Positions 56,759-64,000 of a stretch of 64,000 nt of DNA are shown one piece after another. Source of the DNA: Rickettsiales bacterium (GTDB taxonomy: Bacteria > Pseudomonadota > Alphaproteobacteria > Rickettsiales > UBA1997); contig JAFVEQ010000035.1 in the NCBI GenBank assembly GCA_017475895.1, positions 1 to 64,000 of the forward strand, given 5' to 3'. The first letter of the stretch is position 1. Each line of letters begins with the position of its first letter. The position numbers were made by a program, and so were the translations under genes. Under the pieces are notes generated by a model. The model did no database searches. It was not told the origin of the DNA and was given only the letters and a program-made list of their open reading frames with translations.

Positions 56759-57151
56759 TTATTTAATCTGAGGATATTTTTGAGGTTTTGAAAGATAATA
56801 AGACAATTCCTTATGATTATCGGGCATTTCAACATAATGTGTTTTTATTCTTTTATCAAATTTGCCTACTTTTAACTGCTTTTCCTCCTTTAAAGTATTT
56901 AATTCAGTTCTGCTAAACGAATGTAATTCAATCAAATGGTCCAGTACTTCCATAACATCAATTAATTCGGATTTTAATTCTGATACATTTTTTGAATCAA
57001 AAACCTCTTGCGCCTCTTCAACAAGTTTTTTCTTAAGCTCTAATAAATAATCTCCATCATTTAAAATCTCATAATCCACAGTCAGACCACTATTTTGCAT
57101 CATCGACAGCCTATTATTTCTTATTAAAATATTTGTTGCAAATCGTTTCAT
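56759..57151 (-). CDS. MazG-like nucleotide pyrophosphohydrolase
   Basis: 130 residues. KKKLVEEAQEVFDSKNVSELKSELIDVMEVLDHL has the all-alpha NTP pyrophosphatase pattern EExxE...E-x3-D. The upstream FATNILIRN...L and the downstream GKFDKRI resemble the phosphoribosyl-ATP pyrophosphohydrolase-like house-cleaning branch. It probably hydrolyses non-canonical NTPs. A lone gene in the island, 102 bp upstream (in its direction) of the ADP-ribosylglycohydrolase and in the same orientation. Confidence 0.8.
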   Translation of the reverse strand: MKRFATNILIRNNRLSMMQNSGLTVDYEILNDGDYLLELKKKLVEEAQEVFDSKNVSELKSELIDVMEVLDHLIELHSFSRTELNTLKEEKQLKVGKFDKRIKTHYVEMPDNHKELSYYLSKPQKYPQIK

Positions 57152-57261
57152 ATAACCCCCATCAATTATCCTGATGAAGTAAAGAATATTTTCAGCTTAA
57201 TGTCAATAAAAATTTTGCATTTTTGCATGAAAAACGATGTTAATGGAACAAGTAAATACAG

Positions 57262-57400
57262 ATTTCAAGCCGATTTATGATTGCTTTGCACATATTGACT
57301 GCCATTAAAACAACCAAAGATAAATACACGTCACGAGTGAATTTTTGGCGGATTCGGTGCATGTTAATCACTACTAGTATTCACCCACAATAAAGCCAAA
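57262..57400 (+). pseudogene. Remnant of Rrf2-family regulator
   Basis: SSRFMIALHILTAIKTTKDKYTS, then after a one-base frame change TSEFLADSVHVNHY-stop-YSPTIKP. This matches the Rrf2/YwnA N-terminal helix-turn-helix (SRF-x-VAxHIL...TSE-x-IA-SV-x-xNP). It has one frameshift and one stop and is truncated. It lies just before the acetyltransferase gene. Confidence 0.7.
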
Positions 57401-57515
57401 TAGAAATCACGGCTGTGGTTGATAATTCAAAGATCCACATCAGTTAAATTAATTTTATTGTTATTTTGATTTAATATTGTAATTTACTATCAAGGTAGCT
57501 TTGAAAAGGTCTAAG

Positions 57516-58160
57516 ATGAAAAATACAATTAAACCAAATCCAAATAAAATATACCCAGTACCAAATATCAAAACGGTAACATATATTAAACCAACAATAA
57601 AAAATCCAAATATTATTGTTGGGGATTTTACATATTTTGCCGACATCAATTTTGAAAAACACGTCACACACCATTATGATTTTAATGGAGATAAATTGAT
57701 AATCGGAAAATTCTGTCAAATTGGTGCCGGTGTGGAATTTATCATGAACGGTGCGAATCATCAAATGAATGCCGTTTCGACATTTCCATTTTATATTATG
57801 GAGGGATTTAGGCAAGACGTTCCCGCTCAAAAAGATATGCCCTTAAAAGGTGATACTATTGTTGGTAATGATGTTTGGATTGGGCAGAATGTGACTATTT
57901 TACCTGGTGTTCACATAGGAGACGGAGCAATAATCGGCGCAAACAGCGTGGTCGGCAGTAATGTTGAACCTTATACGATTGTGGTTGGTAACCCTGCTAA
58001 ACCTATTCGCAGGAGATTTGATGAAAAACTGATAGCATTATTGTTAAAATTCAAATGGTGGGATAAAACCACCAATGAAATTAATAATCTAATCCCAATT
58101 TTAACAAGTAGCAATCTGAAAATGGTTGAGAAGGAAATAAAAAAGCAATTAGAAAGATAA
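57516..58160 (+). CDS. Xenobiotic acetyltransferase (Vat/CatB type)
   Basis: 214 residues from the ATG at 57516, with AAGG 7 bp upstream. Left-handed beta-helix hexapeptide repeats run through the middle (GDTIVGNDVWIGQNVTILPGVHIGDGAIIGANSVV). The catalytic His is in NGANHQMN, with the antibiotic-loop FPFYIM after it, and the closing GNPAKPIRRRF is typical. The family acetylates streptogramin A or chloramphenicol; substrate use cannot be told here. It has a second, partial 3' copy 1.9 kb downstream, suggesting rearrangement. Confidence 0.88.
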   Translation: MKNTIKPNPNKIYPVPNIKTVTYIKPTIKNPNIIVGDFTYFADINFEKHVTHHYDFNGDKLIIGKFCQIGAGVEFIMNGANHQMNAVSTFPFYIMEGFRQDVPAQKDMPLKGDTIVGNDVWIGQNVTILPGVHIGDGAIIGANSVVGSNVEPYTIVVGNPAKPIRRRFDEKLIALLLKFKWWDKTTNEINNLIPILTSSNLKMVEKEIKKQLER

Positions 58161-58269
58161 AAACCTAGAGGTTGTGCAGCAAATTGATGGAAAAAATATG
58201 GTTTACAATGATTCATGCACAGATTAGACAATAACCCGTAAAAATGACACCTGCCGAGCTGTTTGTAAC

Positions 58270-59217
58270 TTATTTATATTTTCTAAGATATTGCGGAAAT
58301 ACCTCGTAAAATTTACTAGCCATATTGAAGAGCCAAGTGAGACATTCTTTATCGGTCTTCTCTCCATTCAAAAGTTTATCAAACTTTTTACTTGTATCAA
58401 TATAGCAAGCATTCCTGTCTTCAACACAGTCCCAATTTAATTCAAAACCCATTTTTTGAGTTATCTCATTTTTATGCGACTCAAGAAAATGGTAAAGATC
58501 ATGGTCTCTGCGGATATAAAATCTACAAGTCAATAGGTTTTCTTTTGAATGCGCTGTCAATTCGATAAAAACGCCGGAACGTCCAACCGTAATATCATAC
58601 CAATGTTCTTGACTTGGAGTTCTCAAACTAAATTTAGGTTTGTGTAATAAAGCATAATCTTTAAAATCACTCCAAATACTGTAATGCACCATTTGTGCGG
58701 TACTAAACTCTGAAGCTGTTCTTTTGTTGCGAATTGTCTTTCCCCATTCATTAGGACGGCAAATAATCTGAAACTTAGGTGCTAATAAAGAATCTTCAAT
58801 TTGCCATAACTCAATTTTAACAAGGAAAAAATTACGATTTTCAAGGGTATTTTCATTAAGCCAGTTTATTGCTTGAATGTGTTCTTCTCGTGCCTCACGT
58901 ACTACCCAAATAATATATTTTGCATCGTAGCCAGAGGCATAAGTTATAATTTTACCTAAATGGTCGTGGTTTGTACTTTCAAGCTGGTTTTCAATAATCA
59001 CCGGAACTTCATTTTCATCAGAGGTTTCTGAAGCTAAAATATCCAACCGGTAACTGCCAACACCAGCTTCTGTCTCCTGAACCTGCAGAGATAAGCCCAA
59101 TTCATCACCGAGAAGATTTATGTTTTCTTCTCTTGCAAGCCATTTTGTAAAGTCATTTGACTCGTTTTTCCAAACACTTCGTAAATCTTTTACAACCTTA
59201 ATTTTACCAAGTTCCAT
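58270..59217 (-). CDS. DUF4268 nuclease-like protein
   Basis: 315 residues. RLDILASETSDENEVPVIIENQLESTNHDHLGKIITYASGYDAKYIIWV is a PD-(D/E)XK-like core (D, E-x-Q variant) typical of DUF4268 and related restriction-like proteins. The C-terminal half (about 195-310) is the DUF4268 domain proper, with F-x-FYIRRDHDLYHFLESHK. Such genes occur in defence islands; substrate unknown. It follows a small secreted or anchored hypothetical gene by 17 bp in the same direction. Confidence 0.8.
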   Translation of the reverse strand: MELGKIKVVKDLRSVWKNESNDFTKWLAREENINLLGDELGLSLQVQETEAGVGSYRLDILASETSDENEVPVIIENQLESTNHDHLGKIITYASGYDAKYIIWVVREAREEHIQAINWLNENTLENRNFFLVKIELWQIEDSLLAPKFQIICRPNEWGKTIRNKRTASEFSTAQMVHYSIWSDFKDYALLHKPKFSLRTPSQEHWYDITVGRSGVFIELTAHSKENLLTCRFYIRRDHDLYHFLESHKNEITQKMGFELNWDCVEDRNACYIDTSKKFDKLLNGEKTDKECLTWLFNMASKFYEVFPQYLRKYK

Positions 59218-59234
59218 AATTAGTTCCTTAAATA

Positions 59235-59735
59235 TTATTTTTTACCGTCATTGTGCTTCTTAAAAAATTCAACAGCCTGTTCTGACATTTCTTTTACATC
59301 GTATCCTGAAGATCTAATATCGTTTAAAATTAAACCTTCTTCATTTGGGACTGTTGCTATTTTTTGAAACCTTACAGTTATTTCCTCTAATGTTTCTTTC
59401 TCACCATCTGGCGTATAGTTTACTAATAACGAAGCTTGACATACTTTACTGTCCTTAAAATCTTCATACAATTTCACTTCCATAAATTCAGGAATTGTGT
59501 TGTATTCTACAACTCTCCGGACACCAACTACTTTTATAGGGTTCTTTTCTGCATATTTGTCAGCCTTAATTAGAGCCTCATTTATCCAGTCAGTATAAGT
59601 ATCTTTCAAGTAATCTTGATTATACCCACAATGAACAATATCTTTAGTCTGTTGAATATTACTTCTTTCTCCAAAGAAAAAACCTACAAATAGAGACAAT
59701 ATTGCTAATGTAATTATACTCGCTGTGTTTTTCAT
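59235..59735 (-). CDS. Hypothetical exported or membrane-anchored protein
   Basis: 166 residues. Residues 5-22 (ASIITLAILSLFVGFFFG) form a signal anchor; the rest is soluble, mixed alpha/beta, ending AVEFFKKHNDGKK. No family recognised. One Cys pair (C37, C98-ish) could form a disulfide in the periplasm. It is upstream of the DUF4268 gene, 17 bp apart, so probably in one transcript. Confidence 0.55.
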   Translation of the reverse strand: MKNTASIITLAILSLFVGFFFGERSNIQQTKDIVHCGYNQDYLKDTYTDWINEALIKADKYAEKNPIKVVGVRRVVEYNTIPEFMEVKLYEDFKDSKVCQASLLVNYTPDGEKETLEEITVRFQKIATVPNEEGLILNDIRSSGYDVKEMSEQAVEFFKKHNDGKK

Positions 59736-59833
59736 TTAGAGTACCTTTTAACTAAATATAAATAACTTGTTTGTATTATGCCCATTGATTATTTAAAATT
59801 CAATAACACAATTTTATAATTATCTTAGATTTT

Positions 59834-59998
59834 TTAGATCTGTCCTATAAATTCTCTTGATGTTTCCCTACACACTTTGAGTTTTCGTACTGTTTCATTT
59901 CTTGTGTACCCTCTGTTTAGCATAGATATAATAACATTTTCGTATCCCGATAGCTTAAGTTTAAAACTTTTAACATCAAATGGTCGTCCTAGTTTTAT
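59834..59998 (-). pseudogene. Remnant of recombinase/transposase helix-turn-helix
   Basis: A 54-codon frame without start: KLGRPFDVKSFKLKLS, then NVIISMLNRGYTRNETVRKLKVCRETSREFIGQI. The GRP lead followed by I-x-x-(L)-L-x-x-G-x-(S/T)-x5-A/V-x-x-L-x-V-x-R-x-T is the HTH at the end of serine invertases/resolvases. A clear ribosome site and ATG lie just upstream but in another frame. It is the only trace of a mobility gene in the island. Confidence 0.5.
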
Positions 59999-60045
59999 TC
60001 ATAAAAACCTCCATAATTAAGTTTTCCTAATAATGCACACAAAAG

Positions 60046-60146
60046 ACAAATAAACCACTGACGAAATTAATAATCTGATTCCAATTTTAACAAGCAGCAA
60101 TCTGAAGATGGTTGAGGAGGAAATAAAAAAACGATTAGAAAGATAG
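60046..60146 (+). pseudogene. Partial copy of the acetyltransferase 3' end
   Basis: About 100 bp closely matching 58063-58160 (roughly 85% identity by eye), encoding EINNLIPILTSSNLKMVEEEIKKRLER and stop. A stop codon lies just before it (DK-stop-TTDE). It shows that a second Vat/CatB-type gene once stood here or that the tail was duplicated. Confidence 0.8.
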
Positions 60147-60156
60147 AAACTACCGT

Positions 60157-60831
60157 TTATAATTTTCGTTTTTTCAGTCGCATCAGACGAAGAGCCAAAC
60201 ATCGTTTTGGACAAGCACTGACGCATTTCATACAGTTAATACAGTTCGGGTGACGCACAAAGTTTACGCGTTCAACCTTCACGTTCATAGGACACACCTT
60301 ATCACACAAATGACAATGAACACACATCTCACCATCACGTTTAATACTGGTCGGACGCACCATACTCATTAACCCATCCATAGCTCCCTTCATACAAAAG
60401 TAATTACAAAATGGCCTATCTATAAATAAGGCAACCACCATAAAAACCACCAATGTTAATCCACTTGTCCAAGTTATCATATTGTGAAAAAGGTTATCAT
60501 TGAAGTAAAATCGAGCACTTAAAAAAGTATAGTGAATACCAATAAAAAATATCAGAGCAGCTCAAATATATCTGGAAAATTGTAAAAATCTTTGATATTT
60601 CCAATGAATTTGTAGGCGTGGTAGGTGTAATTTACGAGCTATCCACGCCAGCCAATCCTGTATAGCCCCAAAGGGACATACCCAACCACAGAAAAAAACA
60701 CCGACCACCAACACTGTCCAAAAAAGCCAGCCAGCCACGGTTTCGGAATGTGGCAGCCAAGGAACAACAAGGCCAGCCATAAAACAGACCTGCACTAAAA
60801 ATCTAATGGGTTGTATCCATTTATGTAGCAT
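60157..60831 (-). pseudogene. 4Fe-4S membrane protein (NapH/YccM-like) with in-frame TGA
   Basis: In one frame: four membrane helices, GWVCPFGAIQDWLAW and FCNYFCMKGAMDG, then two ferredoxin motifs CVHCHLCDKVCP and CINCMKCVSACP. A single TGA (60562-60564) splits the frame after FLQFSRYI. All else is intact (225 codons), so the loss is recent, or two pieces are made (a new ATG starts at 60480). It is coupled (TAATG) to a periplasmic flavodoxin gene, suggesting an electron path from membrane Fe-S clusters to flavodoxin. CGN arginine codons and higher GC point to transfer. Confidence 0.8.
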
Positions 60832-61367
60832 TATTTAGTAGCTTTTTCTAAACTCTTTTTAGCCCATTTTTCCAGACCAAATGTCATACGATTGTATCCG
60901 GACCAACCGTTTGTGTTGACTTTGCAACCTTCACAAAGTTTTGCTGTATCGGTAAAGGACCTATCGGCTCCGCCACCACCATGTGTGACAAAAGGAATAA
61001 CAGTTTTACCCTCTAATGCACTACTTTTCAAGAATGTACGTACTGGCGTCGACATTGTACCCCACCATATCGGCGAGCCAATAAACACAACATCATATTC
61101 AGCAATGTTTTCCGGCCATGGTTTAATTGGTGGTAAAGTACCATCAGCTAGTTCTTTCTTAGCTAGCTCCGTTTGTTTTTTATATTCCGATGGATACGGT
61201 GTAACAAGTTCAATTTTATAAAGGTCAGCACCAACTGTTGCAGCAACAATTTTAGCAGCGTTTTCTGTATTACCCGTTAAAGTAAAGTAAGCAACTAATG
61301 TTTTGGCCTGAACAGACGTTGCAACCAACGCTGTCCCTAATAATACCAATAATATAAATTTCTTCAT
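60831..61367 (-). CDS. Exported flavodoxin
   Basis: 178 residues from the ATG at 61367 behind a perfect AAAGGAGG site. A signal peptide (MKKFILLVLLGTALVATSVQA) precedes a flavodoxin fold: FTLTGNTENAAKIVA (FMN phosphate loop) and GSPIWWGTMSTPVRTFL (flavin loop), then THGGGGADRSF. Periplasmic flavodoxins of this type are common in gut bacteria. Its stop overlaps the start of the Fe-S membrane gene. Composition is richer in GC than the core genome. Confidence 0.88.
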   Translation of the reverse strand: MKKFILLVLLGTALVATSVQAKTLVAYFTLTGNTENAAKIVAATVGADLYKIELVTPYPSEYKKQTELAKKELADGTLPPIKPWPENIAEYDVVFIGSPIWWGTMSTPVRTFLKSSALEGKTVIPFVTHGGGGADRSFTDTAKLCEGCKVNTNGWSGYNRMTFGLEKWAKKSLEKATK

Positions 61368-61731
61368 TTTGCCTCCTTTTTGTATTAGTAATAAACCTAA
61401 AAAATTACTATCATTTCTATAATTAAGTTTATGTCTAAATTCTCTTAAATGCAAGAAAATTTTGGTCGATTAGTTCACCGACCTCGCAAACAATTGCATA
61501 ATTAACATCACACTAAAAATCAACACGGATTGTAAATTAAACTAAAAAGAATTAAAAAAGGACGGAAAACAGTAAAAACCGTCCTTTTGTATATTTAAAA
61601 CACTAGAATGCCACATTTTGAGATTAACTCATTAGTTGAAAAACAAATAGTATTAACTGCACACTTTAGCTTTATTATATCACAAATCTAAACAACATTA
61701 CTAAACTAAGCTACAGGCACAATATAATTCC
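61368..61731. other. Intergenic region at the right edge of the island
   Basis: 364 bp with no gene. It carries the terminator at 61556-61590 and otherwise AT-rich sequence. No copy of the tRNA-Pro 3' end was found by eye. Confidence 0.4.
61556..61590. terminator. Terminator between island and argR
   Basis: A 10-bp stem AAAAGGACGG/CCGTCCTTTT with a 13-nt loop, T-rich on the plus strand and A-rich before, usable in both directions; it would end the argR transcript. Confidence 0.75.
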
Positions 61732-62175
61732 CTATTTTTCGTCTTTTCCCAAAAATAACAGTCTCAAATTGTTAATTATTTCATCAATCAAATTAGCATC
61801 CTCCACTACGACAAAAACCGTATTATTACTACACAAAGTTGATAGTATACCATCAATTTTTCTTTCACCTATTATCTGACCCACGAGAGGAGCAGCACTA
61901 CTGTATGTTCTGATAATTATACCATTAACATTTGGATCAATACAGTTCACCAACGATTTTACTCTACAATTAACATCAAGTGGTTTACTTTGAATAACGT
62001 AATAGGATTGTTTATTATCGTCAGTTACTTTTATTGTATTTAATTTTTTTAGTATTCTGGATATATTTGATTGTGTTGTATCTATTCCTTTTCTATACAA
62101 TAATTCCGTTAATTCTGATTGTGTTTTTATTTTATAGTTTTGTATTATAGTTTTAACTACGTACTCCAATTTCAT
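61732..62175 (-). CDS. argR: ArgR-family arginine repressor
   Basis: 147 residues from the ATG at 62175 (MKLEYVVKTIIQNY). The winged helix SELTELLYRKGIDTTQSNISRILKKLN (recognition TQSNISR, usual TQAT(V/I)SR) and C-terminal hexamer domain with GIIIRTYSSAAPLVGQIIGE and TVFVVVEDAN are present. ArgR binds arginine and represses biosynthesis or transport, and can assist Xer recombination. Uncommon in alphaproteobacteria, and no arginine gene lies near. The arginine-binding GTIAGDDT motif is altered (GILSTLCSNNT), so its ligand may differ. Confidence 0.85.
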   Translation of the reverse strand: MKLEYVVKTIIQNYKIKTQSELTELLYRKGIDTTQSNISRILKKLNTIKVTDDNKQSYYVIQSKPLDVNCRVKSLVNCIDPNVNGIIIRTYSSAAPLVGQIIGERKIDGILSTLCSNNTVFVVVEDANLIDEIINNLRLLFLGKDEK

Positions 62176-62555
62176 ATCAATTTTCCCTATATCATTAATA
62201 AAACACATATCCACATAACCATGCATACTCGGTCGGAGATATTAATTAACAATAACATCGGCAAACGACATATTATACAGTTATATGTAATATAATAAAT
62301 ACCTCCTACTGGTTGTATAGTAAAATATAAAAATAATAAAACAACTATTTTTTAATAATATTTTATACAAAATGATAAACATACATTGCTGTTAAACATA
62401 AATTTTGTATAATTATCAAATATATATTAAAAAGATATACTATATCAAAATATATAATAATAGTAAATATATTTTTAGTTGTATTTTTAGTTTTTATGTA
62501 AATTAAAATGTGTTAGTATATTTATTTGTGAATAGTTTTATATTTTTATTGTATT
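62176..62555. other. Extremely AT-rich gap between argR and rdgB
   Basis: 380 bp, over 80% AT by eye, with ATATTA-like repeats and several TATAAT-like boxes. It probably holds the argR promoter (CCTCC-like ribosome complement near 62308 is not in frame with argR). I see no coding frame, no stable hairpin and no convincing 18-bp ARG box. Confidence 0.35.
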
Positions 62556-63140
62556 TTATCGATTTTGATACCACAAAGATAGTTTTTTAATGGCTCTAGC
62601 TCTATGACTAATAGTATTTTTTTCATCAGCAGACATTTCTCCAAATGTTTTGGAGTAACTGTCTGGAACAAAAATTGGATCATAACCAAAACCGCCATTG
62701 CCAGACGGTGGAAATTTTAATTTCCCCTTCACAACACCCTCAAAAGATGTTGTTATTTTTGTGTTAAAATCATAAAAACTTACATTGCAAACAAAATGTG
62801 CCGAATAGTCCCTAATATTGTTGTATTTTAAAAGCAACTCCAAAGCATTAAATGAATAACTATAATCTTTACAGCCATTATTGAATCTTGCTGAATAAAT
62901 ACCAGGAAAGTTATTTAATCCATCAACACATAATCCAGAATCGTCTGCAATAGCTGATATTTTTAACTTTTCACCGTAATACTTTGCCTTTAGTGAAGAA
63001 TTTTCGGCAAAAGTGCTTCCTGTTTCCTTCGGCTCTTCAATATCAAAATCGTCCAGAGACGTAATATTTACATTTTTTATTATGTCTCTCATTTCTTTTA
63101 TTTTTCCTTTATTTTTCGTAGCAAGCAATATTGTATCCAT
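62556..63140 (-). CDS. rdgB: XTP/dITP pyrophosphatase
   Basis: 194 residues of the Ham1 family: LLATKNKGKIKEMRDII at the start, ADDSGLCVDGLNNFPGIYSAR, FGYDPIFVPDSYSKTFGEMS and ISHRARAIK near the end. It hydrolyses deaminated purine triphosphates. Length and start are typical. It follows a BamE-like gene by 15 bp, leftward. The usual neighbours rph and hemW are absent. Confidence 0.96.
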   Translation of the reverse strand: MDTILLATKNKGKIKEMRDIIKNVNITSLDDFDIEEPKETGSTFAENSSLKAKYYGEKLKISAIADDSGLCVDGLNNFPGIYSARFNNGCKDYSYSFNALELLLKYNNIRDYSAHFVCNVSFYDFNTKITTSFEGVVKGKLKFPPSGNGGFGYDPIFVPDSYSKTFGEMSADEKNTISHRARAIKKLSLWYQNR

Positions 63141-63155
63141 GGTACAAACTAATTT

Positions 63156-63599
63156 TTATTGTTGTATTGGTGAAATTACAACACCGTCAAAAATTCGAAG
63201 TAATGTTTTATTTTTTTCTTTAATACTATTAACATCTGTTTTATTTATGGCCGCATCACTTACATTTGTTTTAATGTTTTTTGTGTTGCTACGTTTGGTG
63301 ACATTAAAGTTAACGATATTATCCTTGGCATCAAAATACACAATCACGATGGTTTCGCTATTGATTTTTGGTTTTAAAAATCTAAAACCTGTCTTTGTAT
63401 AAGAATAGTATAGCCATACATTTTTATCCAGCTCAATCGATGGTAAACCAACATTATCAATCAAATCTTGTTTTGTAAAGTTGTATACATCGAAACTTTC
63501 GACCTTATTTTTATCAATAAAATAATATCCGTGTTCTCTACTGGAAACACAGGAACATAGTAATAAAAGTAAGCACAACAATAAAATATTTTTATTCAT
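63156..63599 (-). CDS. BamE/OmlA-like lipoprotein
   Basis: 147 residues from the ATG at 63599. Lipobox LLCSC (Cys 17 or so). FTKQDLIDNVGLPSIELDKNVWLYYSYTKTGFRF resembles the SmpA/OmlA (BamE) domain (t-k-x2-V-x3-LG-x-P-x7-W-Y-Y). BamE stabilises the outer-membrane beta-barrel assembly machine. The Thr/Asn/Lys-rich C-terminal tail is unlike the family. Upstream of rdgB with 15-bp spacing. Confidence 0.7.
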   Translation of the reverse strand: MNKNILLLCLLLLLCSCVSSREHGYYFIDKNKVESFDVYNFTKQDLIDNVGLPSIELDKNVWLYYSYTKTGFRFLKPKINSETIVIVYFDAKDNIVNFNVTKRSNTKNIKTNVSDAAINKTDVNSIKEKNKTLLRIFDGVVISPIQQ

Positions 63600-63667
63600 A
63601 GAGTACAACATTTTAAATCCTCATAAAAATAAACAAATACTCAGATTATGTCAAGTTTTTTAACCTC

Positions 63668-63695
63668 TTGACATTTTTATACAAAATGTTAACAT
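63668..63695 (+). promoter_or_regulatory. Promoter of tRNA-Arg(TCG)
   Basis: TTGACA (63668-63673), 16-bp spacer, TAACAT (63690-63695), 12 bp before the tRNA. Confidence 0.6.
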
Positions 63696-63707
63696 ACACA
63701 TGAATGT

Positions 63708-63784
63708 GCGCCTATAGCTCAACTGGATAGAGTATCTGGCTTCGAACCAGACGGTTTAGGGTTCGAGTCCCTATGGGCGCACCA
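63708..63784 (+). tRNA. tRNA-Arg (anticodon TCG)
   Basis: Acceptor GCGCCTA/TGGGCGC (one A-T/T-G variant), anticodon loop CTTCGAA (TCG), T loop TTCGAGT and encoded CCA. A TCG anticodon reads CGA and CGG directly; most proteobacteria use ACG (inosine) for CGN, so this is a slightly unusual decoding choice. Confidence 0.9.
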
Positions 63785-63792
63785 GTAATCGA

Positions 63793-64000
63793 CTAATCTC
63801 CCGTATATCCTTCCGGAAGTTCAATGTTCTCAATAAATGGATCTTTCATTCCCACAACGTGATAACCACCATCAACGTGTAAAACTTCACCACTAACATT
63901 TTGTCCCAAGTCACTCAATAGGTATAAAGCGGCTTTACCATTATCTTCAGGAGTTACATTTCTTCTTAATGGTGTATTCAATTCACTGTATTTTAACATA
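63793..64000 (-). CDS. fabI: Enoyl-ACP reductase, C-terminal part
   Basis: The last 68 or so residues of FabI; the gene runs off the right end. NTPLRRNVTPEDNGKAALYLLSDLGQNVSGEVLHVDGGYHVVGM is the conserved end of the NADH-dependent enoyl-ACP reductase (APLRRNVT...TGE-x2-VD-x-GY). It performs the last reduction of each fatty-acid elongation cycle. The 11-residue extension after VVGM is longer than usual. Convergent with tRNA-Arg. Confidence 0.93.
   Translation of the reverse strand, partial: MLKYSELNTPLRRNVTPEDNGKAALYLLSDLGQNVSGEVLHVDGGYHVVGMKDPFIENIELPEGYTGD

Noticed and set aside
60157..60831. Reassigned genetic code (TGA as Trp), suggested by the TGA in the Fe-S gene and TGA for Trp in the Fic remnant
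   Set aside because: prmC, truB and the DUF2125-like gene end in TGA at conserved C-termini, and core genes use TGG for Trp. Both odd TGA codons are in acquired, decaying genes.

Overview
The window comes from a low-GC (roughly 30-33% by eye), AT-rich alphaproteobacterium that is probably host-associated or anaerobic. The strongest lineage marker is a circularly permuted, two-piece tmRNA gene (48.84-49.15 kb), the arrangement typical of Alphaproteobacteria. A Mic60/mitofilin-like protein, a DUF2125-like protein and an RpoH-type promoter before clpB agree. Metabolism looks fermentative: 6-phosphofructokinase next to transketolase, a 1,167-residue pyruvate:ferredoxin oxidoreductase, a lactate/malate dehydrogenase relative and two flavodoxins. 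No respiratory complex is seen apart from a degenerate Mrp/Nuo-like cluster. I cannot name the genus; gut RF32-type or Rickettsiales/Holosporales-like relatives are both possible.

Layout. 0-4 kb: a metallo-hydrolase, a secreted CMD-cupin protein and an orphan MacB-type permease. 4.1-6.4 kb: tRNA-Ile2, rpmI-rplT and a complete orphan phage/GTA-type large terminase. 6.4-14 kb: a leftward run with an IMPase, rnpA, fabD, rsmA, prmC and envelope proteins (DUF2125-like, LysM/degenerate M23, LpoA-like). 14-15.5 kb: a decayed coiled-coil gene and a small conserved protein. 15.8-37 kb: gyrB, flavodoxin with a 47-aa membrane peptide, MDH/LDH, psd-pssA-ABC, coaX-lolC, rlmH, pfkA-tkt, a Mic60-like/TraX/trmB group, a frameshifted tatD, recJ, truB and a phosphohexomutase. 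37-49 kb: PFOR, clpB, rnhB, dut, folE-queD, tmRNA, and two proteins that each show a His-Asp-Gln-Cys series resembling CE-clan (Ulp1/YopJ-type) cysteine proteases, one with N-terminal MORN repeats. These two are the best effector candidates.

49.1-51.8 kb holds four coupled membrane genes, a strongly diverged Mrp antiporter/NuoN-type module, then rpmH and tRNA-Pro. From 52.2 to about 61.6 kb there is an accessory island: richer GC in places, CGN-type arginine codons, unrelated single genes (DUF5677, GNAT, ADP-ribosylglycohydrolase, MazG-like, xenobiotic acetyltransferase, DUF4268, flavodoxin plus an Fe-S membrane protein) and many remnants (two Fic pieces, an Rrf2 regulator, a recombinase HTH, a second 3' end of the acetyltransferase, an in-frame TGA in the Fe-S protein). 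The island begins beside tRNA-Pro, but no integrase or att repeat was found.

61.7-64 kb returns to core genes: argR, rdgB, a BamE-like lipoprotein, tRNA-Arg(TCG) and the 3' end of fabI. The genetic code looks standard (TGA ends prmC and truB; TGG is used for Trp). Several genes are broken at homopolymers or by single nonsense changes, which suggests ongoing genome decay.
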